A DNA stretch of 53,839 nucleotides, from NCBI GenBank assembly GCA_041743105.1, contig JBGTNI010000033.1, positions 1 to 53,839 of the forward strand, read 5' to 3'. The notes under the pieces were generated by a model. The model had not been told where the DNA came from. It ran no database searches and worked only from the letters and a program-made list of their open reading frames with translations. Position numbers and translations under genes: made by a program. This stretch comes from QHCE01 sp041743105 (GTDB taxonomy: Bacteria > Actinomycetota > Actinomycetes > Mycobacteriales > QHCE01). Positions 23,641-32,019 of the stretch are shown in pieces (the stretch's first letter is position 1; every line of letters starts with the position of its first letter).

Positions 23641-25668
23641 CTACCAGATCTTGACGCGCTGGTCGGGTGGGCGGAACAACGTGTCGCCTTCCTTGACGTT
23701 GAACGCCGCGTAGTACTCCGGCAGATTGCTCACAACGCCGTTGGTGCGGAACTCCGCTGGACTATGTGGATCCTCCAGCAGCAACGAGCGCAGCTGCTCA
23801 TCCCTAATCTTGTTCCGCCATGCCTGTGCCCAGCCCAGGAAGAAGCGTTGTTCGCCGGTGAAGCTGTCCAGCTTGGGCGCTGTTTTACTCCCGAGTGAGA
23901 GCCGATATGCCCGCATTGCCATGGTGAGTCCGGCCAGATCGGCGATGTTCTCACCCAAAGTGAGTTCTCCGTTGATCTGCTGACCGGGCAGCGCCTCGTA
24001 GGCCGAGTACTGCGTGGTCAAGGCGGCGGTTCGCTCGGTGAACCGTTTCTCGTCTTCCTTCGTCCACCAGTTGCGCAGGTTCCCGTCGCCATCGAACTTG
24101 CTGCCCTGATCATCGAACGCGTGGCTGATCTCGTGACCGATCACCGCACCGATGGCCCCATAGTTGACCGCATCGTCGGCTTTCGCGTCGAAAAACGGTG
24201 GCTGCAGAATCGCGGCCGGGAACACGATCTCGTTGAGCAGCGGATTATAGAAGGCGTTCACCGTCTGCGGGGTCGTAAACCACTCGTCGCGGTTCACCGG
24301 TTTACCGAGCTTGTCGATCTCGCGTCGATGCTCAAGCCGGGCCGAGCGCTCCATATTCCCCACCAGGTCGTCACGGATGACCTTCAGACCTGAGTAGTCC
24401 TTCCACTTTTTCGGGTACCCGATCTTCACCGCGAGCTTGTCGAGCTTGTTCTTAGCTTCAACCTTGGTCGCGTCGCTCATCCAATCCAGCCCGTCGATCG
24501 ACGTGCGATAGGCGTCAATCAGCTTGTTCACCAGCTCGTCCATCCGCCGTTTGGCATCTGCCTGGAAATGCCGTTTGACGTATCGTTGCCCGAGTACCTC
24601 GCCGAGCGCACCGTCGACGGCCGCGACACCTCGCTTCCAGCGTGCCCGGATCTCCTGCTGACCCGCCAGATCGCGGCGGTGGAATTCGAAGTAGGCCGTG
24701 ACTAATGCCTCGCTGAGGTAAGGGGCGTAGTCATCGACGAGCTTGAACGTCAGATAGCGCTTCCAGTCCTCCAGTGGCACATCACTCACCGTGGCACCCA
24801 GCGCGGTGAAGAAACTTGGCTGGGAGACCACAAAGTCAGGCGAACTTATCCCAGCTGCGTTTAAGTAAGCATTCCAGTCGAGCCCAGGCATGCGGGCGGT
24901 CGCGTCGGCGACGCTGTACTTGTTATAGCTGGCGATGATGTCCCGGTTCTGCGTGGCGGTCCATTGGACCTCGGCGAGACGGTTCTCTAAGGCGAGTACG
25001 CGGCCGGCGGCATCGTCTGCGTCGGGGACGCCAGCAAGGCCGAGAACACGGGAAATGTAGGCTCGAAATTGCTCACGGGCTGTGGCGAACTTCTGGTCAG
25101 GTTTAAGGTAATAGTCCCGATCAGGCAGAGTGAGCCCGCTTTGCGAGACGTAAGGTAGATAGGCAGCGGCGTTCCTAGCATCCTGGTCAATAGTGAGCCC
25201 GATAGGGCTCGAGAGGCCTGTTGTCGTACTTTCGCCGAAGTACCGAACGAGGTCAGTTGCGCCGGCGAGTTTGTCAACCCGGTTGAGCGCGGCGGCGATT
25301 GGCGCGGTACCAAGCGCGTTGAGCCGCTTAGTGTCCATGAAGCTGGCGTAGAGGTCACCGATCTGTTGATCCTCCGAGCCGGCTTTCCTGCCCCGTGCCG
25401 CGCTGTCCTCGACAATCTTTCGCAGGTTCTTCTCGGATTGATCGGTGAGTATGTCGAACGAGCCATACCTGGATCGCTCGGCCGGGATCTTGGTATTGCG
25501 CAGCCAGGTGCCGTTGGCAAAGCGGAACAGGTCATTGCTCGGCCGCACATCGCGGTCATACCCTGGCAACAGCAGCCCCGATCCGCGCGTCGGCGGTGTG
25601 CTTTGGCACGCCACGAGCGCCCCAACCAGCACCAGCAGCACCCCAATGCGAAGCCAAGGTCGATTCAC
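23641..25668 (-). CDS. M13 family zinc metalloendopeptidase (neprilysin-like lipoprotein)
   Basis: A 675-residue secreted endopeptidase. The GTG start at 25668 (GAGG six bases upstream) gives a lipoprotein signal, PWLRIGVLLVLVGALVACQS, with Cys21 lipidated. The family landmarks are all present: peptidase N-domain (DLFRFANGTWLRNTKIPAER), VNAFYNPLLNEIVFPAAILQ, zinc site GAVIGHEISHAFDDQG (HExxH), third ligand in GELTLGENIADLAGL, and the terminal RPPDQRVKIW, the usual CxVW-like end. It faces the enediyne thioesterase with 37 bases between the stops. It is probably unrelated to the enediyne pathway; it degrades small extracellular peptides. Confidence 0.95.
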   Translation of the reverse strand: MNRPWLRIGVLLVLVGALVACQSTPPTRGSGLLLPGYDRDVRPSNDLFRFANGTWLRNTKIPAERSRYGSFDILTDQSEKNLRKIVEDSAARGRKAGSEDQQIGDLYASFMDTKRLNALGTAPIAAALNRVDKLAGATDLVRYFGESTTTGLSSPIGLTIDQDARNAAAYLPYVSQSGLTLPDRDYYLKPDQKFATAREQFRAYISRVLGLAGVPDADDAAGRVLALENRLAEVQWTATQNRDIIASYNKYSVADATARMPGLDWNAYLNAAGISSPDFVVSQPSFFTALGATVSDVPLEDWKRYLTFKLVDDYAPYLSEALVTAYFEFHRRDLAGQQEIRARWKRGVAAVDGALGEVLGQRYVKRHFQADAKRRMDELVNKLIDAYRTSIDGLDWMSDATKVEAKNKLDKLAVKIGYPKKWKDYSGLKVIRDDLVGNMERSARLEHRREIDKLGKPVNRDEWFTTPQTVNAFYNPLLNEIVFPAAILQPPFFDAKADDAVNYGAIGAVIGHEISHAFDDQGSKFDGDGNLRNWWTKEDEKRFTERTAALTTQYSAYEALPGQQINGELTLGENIADLAGLTMAMRAYRLSLGSKTAPKLDSFTGEQRFFLGWAQAWRNKIRDEQLRSLLLEDPHSPAEFRTNGVVSNLPEYYAAFNVKEGDTLFRPPDQRVKIW

Positions 25669-25951
25669 TGTGTTCCTCACAAACGTTGACTGGGATCGTG
25701 CGGGGATGCCGTTGAGGAACAGCTGCCGATGACGCTGTTCTCCAGGGTAGTTTCGCGCGGACCCCCGGATACTACGCAAGCTCAGTAGCAGTCGGTGGCG
25801 AAATGGTTCGATAACGACAGCACGGGTTCCTGCGCGCTCGACGCTGATGCCTTCTCGCTGCAACGTTCCTGTCCTGACTTGAATTCCGGCGGACATCTGC
25901 CAGGGTTATCGTGGCGTGAGGGTTCGGAGAGCACGTTTCGATGGGAGTGCC

Positions 25952-26473
25952 ATGGCAGAGCTCGAAAACACGGCAGGTACGGCCGGCTCTGAGTCGACCT
26001 TGCTCGGTATCTATCTCAACGATCATTTGGCTGGGGCCACCGGCGGGGTCGAATTAGCTCGCCGCGCCGCGAGGTCGCACCCAAGCTCGAAGACCGACGA
26101 GACGCTGAAACGAATCGCGTTTGAAATCGTTGAGGACCGTGTCGCGTTGCTGGAGATAATGGCCGCGCTCGGGGTCCCGGCTCGGCGTTACAAGGTCTAC
26201 GCGGCCTGGACGGCTGAGAAGGTGGGGCGCTTAAAGCTCAACGGTCGCCTGCTACACAGGTCTCCGTTGAGCAACCTGGTCGAGCTGGAGGCGTTACGGC
26301 TGGGTGTGGAGGGTAAAGCGTCACTGTGGTGCACCCTCCGCGCCCTGATTGACCGTGACGACCGCCTCGACGCGGCACGGCTTGACGAATTGACGGCCCG
26401 AGCGCGTCGGCAGGCAGACACCCTGGAAGAGCTGCGCGTACGCACAGCGGTCGAGGTCTTCGGGGCGGCATGA
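25952..26473 (+). CDS. Conserved hypothetical helical protein
   Basis: A 173-residue, almost entirely helical cytosolic protein that I cannot name with certainty. It has a ferritin-like pattern: four long helices with Glu/His (STLLGIYLNDHLAGATGGVE, TLKRIAFEIVEDRVALLEIM, LVELEALRLGVEGKASLW, RRQADTLEELRVRTAVEVFG) but no complete diiron motif. The ATG at 25952 has GGGAGT a few bases upstream. It is divergent from the M13 peptidase across 283 bases in which I see no clear operator. Its 3' end is 49 bases from the convergent TetR gene. Confidence 0.7.
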   Translation: MAELENTAGTAGSESTLLGIYLNDHLAGATGGVELARRAARSHPSSKTDETLKRIAFEIVEDRVALLEIMAALGVPARRYKVYAAWTAEKVGRLKLNGRLLHRSPLSNLVELEALRLGVEGKASLWCTLRALIDRDDRLDAARLDELTARARRQADTLEELRVRTAVEVFGAA

Positions 26474-26522
26474 GCACTACAGCGTGTCGTCACCGTGGTT
26501 ACTACTCCGCGCCTGGGATTAG

Positions 26523-27170
26523 TTATCGGGAACTTCTCCGGGGCCCAGCGGGAGCGAGGCACGTCACCAGCTGGTCCAGACCGGCTTTCATCCGGTCGGT
26601 GCTGAGGTGGAGTTCTCGACGTTGGTGGAGGAATAGTCCGGCGCCGAGGACGGCCAGCAGTGCGTCGGCAAGGTAGGTCGCGTCGATCCTGCGCTGGGCA
26701 AGAGTGAGTAGCGCGACAAGATGTGCGCGGTGCGTCTGGTAGGCGCCACTGTGATAGCGAGCTTTTGGTGAGTGGGACTCGGCGAAAAGGTGCAGCTGTG
26801 CCTGGGTCTCGAGACGGTCGATGTAAGCGTGCAAAAAGGCGCGGATCCTCCCGGCGGGTGGCGCACCGGGGCCAAGTGGTGGTGGCCCGAAGAGGAACGC
26901 CTCCTGAAAACATCGTTCCCCATGGTCGAGGAGGGCGTAGGCGAGACCAGCACGGTCTTTGAACCGCCGGTATACCGTGCCGACGCCGACGCCCGCCTGC
27001 GCGGCGAGCCCGTCCATGGACAGGGCATCCACTCCGCCCTGGGCCAGGATCGTCTGGGCAACGGAGAGAAGAGCATGCCGGTTACGTGCCGCGTCCGCCC
27101 GTTCGGCCGGCGATTGCCCGAGAACGGGCAAAGTCAGCCTGCCTTGCGTCTGGATGTCTCTGGGCTCCAC
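26523..27170 (-). CDS. TetR/AcrR family regulator of the YceI operon
   Basis: A regulator of about 215 residues with the N-terminal motif LSMDGLAAQAGVGVGTVYRR, a standard TetR helix-turn-helix, and a C-terminal domain (ATYLADALLAVLGAGLFLHQ) of the TetR_C_33/PsrA-like sort. The GTG at 27170 is a reasonable start, preceded by a G-rich stretch; the frame runs on to 27290 without homology. It is divergent from the yceI-flavin reductase pair, with a palindrome between. That arrangement usually means negative control of the neighbour in response to a small toxic molecule. Confidence 0.85.
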   Translation of the reverse strand: MEPRDIQTQGRLTLPVLGQSPAERADAARNRHALLSVAQTILAQGGVDALSMDGLAAQAGVGVGTVYRRFKDRAGLAYALLDHGERCFQEAFLFGPPPLGPGAPPAGRIRAFLHAYIDRLETQAQLHLFAESHSPKARYHSGAYQTHRAHLVALLTLAQRRIDATYLADALLAVLGAGLFLHQRRELHLSTDRMKAGLDQLVTCLAPAGPRRSSR

Positions 27171-27252
27171 GGCGTCACACCCCCTGTTTCTTGCCCTAGG
27201 CGACGAAAGCACCGGAGAGGTCGCTCCAGCACCGTTGCAAACGGAGACTATT

Positions 27253-27273
27253 CCGATTAGTGTACACATTCGG
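27253..27273. promoter_or_regulatory. Candidate operator between tetR and yceI
   Basis: A perfect GTGTACAC core (27260-27267) is flanked by CCGA (27253-27256) and TCGG (27270-27273), giving a partly symmetric 21-bp site. It lies about 46 bases before the yceI start and 83 before the tetR start. The size and position suit the divergent TetR. Confidence 0.5.
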
Positions 27274-27318
27274 AGGAGATTCCACTTCAACCAGATTATT
27301 GTAGAAAGAGGTACTCAG

Positions 27319-27867
27319 ATGTCTGTTGCTACGCAGCCGTTTACGGGCGTGTTCGTCGCCGATCCAGTGCACTCCTCGTTTATCTTCACGGTCAAGCACA
27401 TGAACGTTTCCCTGTATCGTGCTTCCTTCGACGACTTCGACCTTCGTGCTGTCGCCGATGAACAAGGCGTTCGGCTCGAAGGTGCGGTTCGGGTCGAGTC
27501 GGTCTCGATCAAAAACCCGCCGGAGTTCCGCCAGCATGTCGTGTACGGTGCCGATTTCTTCGACGCGGGAAGCCATCCGGAGATCACTTTCCGCTCCGAC
27601 GACGTCCAACTGGGCGAAGACGGTACCGCGGCCTTGCGTGGTGAGCTTACGATCAAGGGAATCACCAAACCCTTCGCCGCCACCGGCACCTATCAGCCGC
27701 TGGTCGAGGATCCTTACGGGGGCGCACGCACCGCTGTTGAGTTCAGCACGACCGTCGACCGTCGCGATTGGGATATAAACTGGCAGGCCCCGCTACCCAA
27801 GGGCGGCGACGCGCTCGGCAACGATGTGCAACTGAGCGCCCACGTCGAGCTCGTTAAGGAGAGCTGA
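27319..27867 (+). CDS. YceI family lipocalin-like protein
   Basis: A 182-residue beta-barrel protein of the YceI family, which binds isoprenoid or other hydrophobic molecules. Family blocks are DPVHSSFIFTVKHMNVSLYR, GSHPEITFRSDDVQ, LRGELTIKGITKPF and STTVDRRDWDINW. There is no signal peptide, so it is probably cytosolic. ATG 27319 carries AAAGAGG about nine bases upstream. It forms an operon with the flavin reductase five bases downstream, under the divergent TetR. In actinobacteria such pairs are often induced by redox-active or electrophilic compounds (inference). Confidence 0.92.
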   Translation: MSVATQPFTGVFVADPVHSSFIFTVKHMNVSLYRASFDDFDLRAVADEQGVRLEGAVRVESVSIKNPPEFRQHVVYGADFFDAGSHPEITFRSDDVQLGEDGTAALRGELTIKGITKPFAATGTYQPLVEDPYGGARTAVEFSTTVDRRDWDINWQAPLPKGGDALGNDVQLSAHVELVKES

Positions 27868-27872
27868 CAGCA

Positions 27873-28439
27873 ATGGTCACCCTGGGCCTGTGTGGGAGCC
27901 TCCGACGAGGCTCCCACAACCGGCGGCTGCTGGAGGCAGCCGCAGCAAACCTGCCTTCCGGTGAGACCCTCGATGTGTTCGAGGGTCTCACCGAGATCCC
28001 GCCTTATAACGCTGACCACGATAACGCTGACAGTGCCGCACCCCAAGCCGTGACGGCACTACGCGAGGCGATCGCGACAGCTGATGCCATCGTGATCGCC
28101 ACCCCGGAGTACAACTCCTCAGTCCCTGGGCATCTGAAGAATGCCCTGGACTGGGCATCGCGGCCCTTCCCCGACAACGTGCTACGCAATAAGCCTGTAG
28201 CCGTCATAGGTGCCTCTACGGGCTTGTTCGGTGCCGTCTGGGCGCAGGCGGACCTGCGAAAAATACTGACAAGAATCGGCGCGGATGTGGTCGACGAAGA
28301 ATTACCTGTCGGTCAAGCCCACGACGCCTTCACCGAGGACAATAGTCTGACTGATCCCGACCTGGCTTCGACGCTGACTGACATCATCGGAGCGCTCCTT
28401 CACAAAGTACGCACCGGAGCCAAGCAGCCGGCTACCTGA
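27873..28439 (+). CDS. NADPH-dependent FMN reductase (quinone/chromate reductase-like)
   Basis: A 188-residue flavodoxin-like enzyme. The FMN phosphate loop is GLCGSLRRGSHNRRLLEAA, followed by the signature VIATPEYNSSVPGHLKNALD (P-E-Y-N-x5-L-K) and VAVIGASTGLFGAVWAQAD. It reduces FMN, quinones or similar acceptors with NAD(P)H. The ATG at 27873 is five bases after the yceI stop, so the genes are co-transcribed. It may detoxify quinoid compounds together with the YceI carrier. The operon ends before senX3, at the right edge of the accessory block. Confidence 0.92.
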   Translation: MVTLGLCGSLRRGSHNRRLLEAAAANLPSGETLDVFEGLTEIPPYNADHDNADSAAPQAVTALREAIATADAIVIATPEYNSSVPGHLKNALDWASRPFPDNVLRNKPVAVIGASTGLFGAVWAQADLRKILTRIGADVVDEELPVGQAHDAFTEDNSLTDPDLASTLTDIIGALLHKVRTGAKQPAT

Positions 28440-28462
28440 GGGGGCCTCTAGCATCTAGCAGT

Positions 28463-29611
28463 GTGGATTTAGCCCTGGCGCTGCTGAGCGGAGTTGCCGT
28501 CGGCGCCATCATTGCGTTGTTGAGCCCGCTGGCGCTCCGCCTGCTACTTCGCCGCACGCACTCACTGCCCGGCGACGCTACCGATCACACTCGTCGCAGC
28601 CTGGACTCTCTCGGTGTGGGCGTTATCGTGCTGGACTCTGCCGATGTGGTGGTGCTGGCCAATCCCGCGGCGCGGTTGCTAGGAATCATGCGCGGTCGAC
28701 GGGTGGTGCAGCCCGAGCTGTTGGCCCTCGTCGGCCGGGCACGCCACTTCGGCGAAGTGATTCACGACGAGATCGATCTCGTCCGTGAACGTTCTGACCC
28801 CATGGCGGTGCGGGTGCAGGTTGCTCCGCTGGATCCCGGCGGGCAGGTCGCCGTTCAGATCACCGACGTCACACGGCTGCGGCAGGTGGAAAAAGTACGG
28901 CGCGACTTCGTGGCCAACGTCAGCCACGAACTCAAGACCCCGGTCGGCGGATTGATCCTGTTGGCGGAAGCCATCCTAGACGCCACCGACGATCCCGCAG
29001 CGGTTCGCAGGTTCGCTCAGCGCACCCTGCACGAATCGACGCGCCTGGCTCACCTGGTACGCGAGCTGATCGAACTGTCGCTGCTGGAGGGTGCAGAGCC
29101 TCAGCCCGCGACGTCAGTGGTCGCCGTAGAGCGCATCATCGCTGAAGTCATCGACCGCACCCGCGTCGCGGCCGAGAACAAGAACATCGCCATCGTCACT
29201 GGTGGAGAGCGAGGGCTCACCGTTACTGGCAGTCAGCGGCAGCTGAGCACCGCGATCGCCAACTTGGTAAACAACGCCATCGCCTACAGCGCTGAGCAGG
29301 CCAAGATCACCGTCGCGGTTCGGGGGCGCGACGGACAGGTGGAAATCGCCGTCAGCGACCAAGGCATCGGGATAGCCGAATCAGATGTGGACCGTATATT
29401 CGAACGCTTCTACCGCACCGATCAGGCACGTTCCCGGGTTACCGGCGGCACCGGCTTGGGGTTGGCGATCGTGAAGCATATCGTCAGCAATCACGGTGGC
29501 AGTGTGGACGTCTGGAGTGTTGCCGGATCGGGATCGACGTTTACGCTGCGGTTACCGGCCGCGCAACAGGGTAGTCATCGTGAGAGTGTCGCGAAGAAGG
29601 GAGCGCCATGA
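28463..29611 (+). CDS. senX3: Sensor histidine kinase SenX3
   Basis: A 382-residue kinase of the phosphate-responsive SenX3-RegX3 pair. It has one N-terminal membrane stretch (LALALLSGVAVGAIIALLSP), a PAS domain (LDSLGVGVIVLDSADVVVLA, about 45-110), a HisKA dimerisation helix with the phospho-accepting His in FVANVSHELKTPVGG, an N box (LVNNAIAYS), and G boxes DQGIGIAESD and GGTGLGLAIVKHI. The GTG at 28463 has TAGCAT eight bases upstream, consistent with a leaderless start. Its end overlaps the regX3 start by four bases. In mycobacteria it follows gpmA immediately. Confidence 0.95.
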   Translation: MDLALALLSGVAVGAIIALLSPLALRLLLRRTHSLPGDATDHTRRSLDSLGVGVIVLDSADVVVLANPAARLLGIMRGRRVVQPELLALVGRARHFGEVIHDEIDLVRERSDPMAVRVQVAPLDPGGQVAVQITDVTRLRQVEKVRRDFVANVSHELKTPVGGLILLAEAILDATDDPAAVRRFAQRTLHESTRLAHLVRELIELSLLEGAEPQPATSVVAVERIIAEVIDRTRVAAENKNIAIVTGGERGLTVTGSQRQLSTAIANLVNNAIAYSAEQAKITVAVRGRDGQVEIAVSDQGIGIAESDVDRIFERFYRTDQARSRVTGGTGLGLAIVKHIVSNHGGSVDVWSVAGSGSTFTLRLPAAQQGSHRESVAKKGAP

Positions 29612-30312
29612 CGCGGTTATTGGTGGTAGACGACGAAGAGTCGTTCTCCGACGCGCTCTCCTACATGCTGCGCAAGGAAGGCTTCGAGGTTTCGGTGGCG
29701 GCGACGGGACCAGATGCGCTGCGGAATTTCGCCGCGGATGGCGCCGATTTGGTGCTGCTGGATGTGATGCTGCCCGGCCTGTCGGGTACCGAGGTCTGCC
29801 GCGCGCTGCGGCAACGTTCCAACGTGCCGATTATTATGGTGACGGCGCGTGATTCCGAGATCGACAAGGTGGTGGGACTGGAGCTCGGTGCCGATGACTA
29901 CGTCACCAAGCCCTACTCACAGCATGAGCTCGTCGCCCGGGTGCGGGCAGTGCTGCGGCGACGCGGGGAAGCCGAGACCCGAACCCAGACTCAAAACCAG
30001 CTAAAGGCACCGCGTCCCCTGGAAGGTGGCCCGGTCCAGTTAGACCCAGACCGCCACACCGTCTCCGTTGCCGGAGAGTACATCTCGCTGCCACTCAAGG
30101 AATTCGAGCTCCTGGAGCTACTGCTGCGGAACAGAGGGAAAGTACTCACCCGATCGGTGCTGATCGAGCGGGTGTGGGGCGCCGACTACGTCGGTGATAC
30201 CAAGACACTCGACGTGCATGTGAAACGACTGCGCGGAAAAATCGAACCAGATCCGGGCAATCCGCGTCACCTCATCACCGTGCGCGGCCTTGGGTACAAG
30301 TTCGACGCGTAA
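29608..30312 (+). CDS. regX3: Response regulator RegX3
   Basis: A 234-residue OmpR/PhoB-type regulator. The receiver domain has the acidic pair VVDDEE, the phospho-accepting Asp in LVLLDVMLPGLSG, Thr in IIMVTARD and Lys in DYVTKPY. A linker leads to the winged-helix domain with ISLPLKEFELLELLLRNRGK and TLDVHVKRLRGKIEPDPGNP. It is the partner of the overlapping senX3. It controls phosphate starvation genes in relatives. Regulation of the nearby enediyne locus is not indicated by any recognisable binding site. Confidence 0.96.
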   Translation: MTRLLVVDDEESFSDALSYMLRKEGFEVSVAATGPDALRNFAADGADLVLLDVMLPGLSGTEVCRALRQRSNVPIIMVTARDSEIDKVVGLELGADDYVTKPYSQHELVARVRAVLRRRGEAETRTQTQNQLKAPRPLEGGPVQLDPDRHTVSVAGEYISLPLKEFELLELLLRNRGKVLTRSVLIERVWGADYVGDTKTLDVHVKRLRGKIEPDPGNPRHLITVRGLGYKFDA

Positions 30313-30342
30313 ACACATCGGCGCGCCGGTATTCTGTGGAGC

Positions 30343-31140
30343 GTGACCCATATCCCGGTGTTGCTCTCCACGGCTTCGGTTTATCCCGAACGTTCCGCTG
30401 CCGCCTTCGAAATCGCCGCCGCTGTAGGCTACGACGGCGTCGAGGTGATGGTCTGGTCGGATCCGGTGAGCCAGGACACCGATGCGCTTAGCGAGCTTTC
30501 GCATCGTTACGGTATGCCGATCCTCGCCATTCACGCGCCGTGCCTGATCATCTCGCAGCGAGTGTGGTCACGTGACCCGGTGACGCGATTGCATCTGGCG
30601 GTGCAAGCCGCAGTGCGAGTGGGTGCATCCACCGTGGTGGTGCATCCGCCGTTTCGCTGGCAGCGCGATTACTCGCGTGGTTTTACCGAACAAGTGCACG
30701 AGCTTGAGCAGCACTACGGTGTTGCGGTTTCGGTAGAGAATATGTTTCCGTTGCGAGCCAGAGCCCGACAATGGTGCCCTTACTCCCAGCACTGGGACCC
30801 CAGCGTGATCGGAGGCTTCAGTAATTACACGCTGGACCTTTCGCATGCTGCGGTCGCACAGACCAACGCGCTAGACATATTCGAGCGGATGGGCGCTCAG
30901 CTCAACCACGTTCACCTTGGGGACGGTACCGGCCAAGGACGCGATGAGCATCTGATGCCTGGTCGCGGTAATCAGCCGTGTGGCCAGCTGCTGCGGCAGC
31001 TTACCCAGCGGGGTTACACCGGCGCGGTAGCCATCGAAGTCACTACCCGTACGGTCACCAGCCGGCAGCAGCGGGAGGCCGAGCTCGCCGGAGCGCTGAG
31101 CTTCGCTCGTGCCCACCTCAGCATGCCGGTGCCGGCTTAG
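30343..31140 (+). CDS. Sugar phosphate isomerase/epimerase family protein
   Basis: A 265-residue TIM-barrel protein of the AP endonuclease 2 / xylose isomerase-like superfamily. Metal-binding blocks are seen at GYDGVEVMVW, ILAIHAPCL, VVHPPFRWQ, VSVENMFP, YTLDLSHAA, NHVHLGDG and VAIEVTTR. The GTG at 30343 lies seven bases after TATTCT, a likely -10 box, so the mRNA may be leaderless. In mycobacteria a related gene (Rv0498) lies a few genes beyond regX3. The substrate is unknown. A long inverted repeat follows. Confidence 0.88.
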   Translation: MTHIPVLLSTASVYPERSAAAFEIAAAVGYDGVEVMVWSDPVSQDTDALSELSHRYGMPILAIHAPCLIISQRVWSRDPVTRLHLAVQAAVRVGASTVVVHPPFRWQRDYSRGFTEQVHELEQHYGVAVSVENMFPLRARARQWCPYSQHWDPSVIGGFSNYTLDLSHAAVAQTNALDIFERMGAQLNHVHLGDGTGQGRDEHLMPGRGNQPCGQLLRQLTQRGYTGAVAIEVTTRTVTSRQQREAELAGALSFARAHLSMPVPA

Positions 31141-31154
31141 TAGCTGCTAAGTCG

Positions 31155-31199
31155 GACCGTCAGCTGCCGGGTTTCAGCAGAGTCATCGGTCTGACGGTC
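31155..31199. terminator. Inverted repeat between convergent genes
   Basis: GACCGTCAG at 31155-31163 pairs with CTGACGGTC at 31191-31199, and the interior can add a second small stem (CTG...CAG). It lies between the ends of two convergent genes and touches the stop codon of the enoyl-CoA hydratase. It is probably a shared terminator. Confidence 0.6.
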
Positions 31200-32010
31200 A
31201 GAGCGGTTTCCCTTGCTCAGTCTGTGGCGGCTGCACCACCCAGTTGGGAACGCGTTTGGCGACGAACGCGGCGACCCCCTCCCGCCCTTCCTTGGATGCG
31301 AACGCGGTAGCCGACGCTGCGGCGAAAGGGCGCAGCTGTTGACGTAGCGTTCCATCTACCGCAAGCTGTGGCGTCGGGCTCCGCGTCATTGCTTTGACGC
31401 TGGCGATCGCGTTCGGCGCGCCTTGCAACAGGGAGGTGACCGTTCGCGCGACCTCGGCATCGAGTCGGTCTGCGGGGACCTCGTCAGTGACCAGTCCGAT
31501 CCGTGCGGCGTAGCGGGCGTCAAACGTCTCGCCGGTGAGCAGTAGGTGATGTGCCGAGGGGGCGAGACGCCGCGAAACTAGCGGCCAGATGATCGCCGCG
31601 ACCGCACCCACACGAACTTCGCTGAAACCGAAACTGCTCTCAGGGGAGGCCAGCACGATATCGGCGCTACACAGCAGCCCGAAGCCGCCCCCGCGAACCG
31701 CCCCCGATACGACGGCGACCAAGGGGATCGGGAGTTCCCATGTCACGGCGAGCAGCGCCGGAAGGTCCGCTATGGCGCGGGGTGGACCGGCGATGCTTTC
31801 CTTGAGGTCCGCCCCTGAGCAGAACGCGGGCCCCCGGTGGGTGAGTACTACTACGCGCAGGTCGGTGCGCCGAGAGCATTCCGTCAACGTAGCGGTCAGT
31901 TGCGTGATCAGCTGGCTCGACAGCGCGTTGCGATTGTGCTGAGAATCCAGCGTGATTGTTGCCACCGCGCCGGCGATGCTGATTGCAGCGAGCTCGTCCA
32001 CACCTTGCAC
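31198..32010 (-). CDS. Enoyl-CoA hydratase/isomerase family protein
   Basis: A 270-residue crotonase-fold enzyme. The oxyanion loop is GPAFCSGADLKES (residues about 62-74), and the second is GAVRGGGFGLLCSADIVLAS. A catalytic Glu lies in FGFSEVRVGAV, while the position that usually carries the second Glu is not acidic, as in several hydratase subgroups. The C-terminal helices are normal. The start is a GTG at 32010, only nine bases from the divergent hemW start codon, so the two promoters must overlap the coding regions or be very compact. The substrate cannot be told. Confidence 0.9.
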   Translation of the reverse strand: MQGVDELAAISIAGAVATITLDSQHNRNALSSQLITQLTATLTECSRRTDLRVVVLTHRGPAFCSGADLKESIAGPPRAIADLPALLAVTWELPIPLVAVVSGAVRGGGFGLLCSADIVLASPESSFGFSEVRVGAVAAIIWPLVSRRLAPSAHHLLLTGETFDARYAARIGLVTDEVPADRLDAEVARTVTSLLQGAPNAIASVKAMTRSPTPQLAVDGTLRQQLRPFAAASATAFASKEGREGVAAFVAKRVPNWVVQPPQTEQGKPL

Positions 32011-32019
32011 ACTAATGCA

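Noticed and set aside
31837..32019. N-terminal extension of hemW to 506 residues
   Set aside because: It would run antisense through the start of the enoyl-CoA hydratase gene, and it has no HemW homology before the ATG at 32020.
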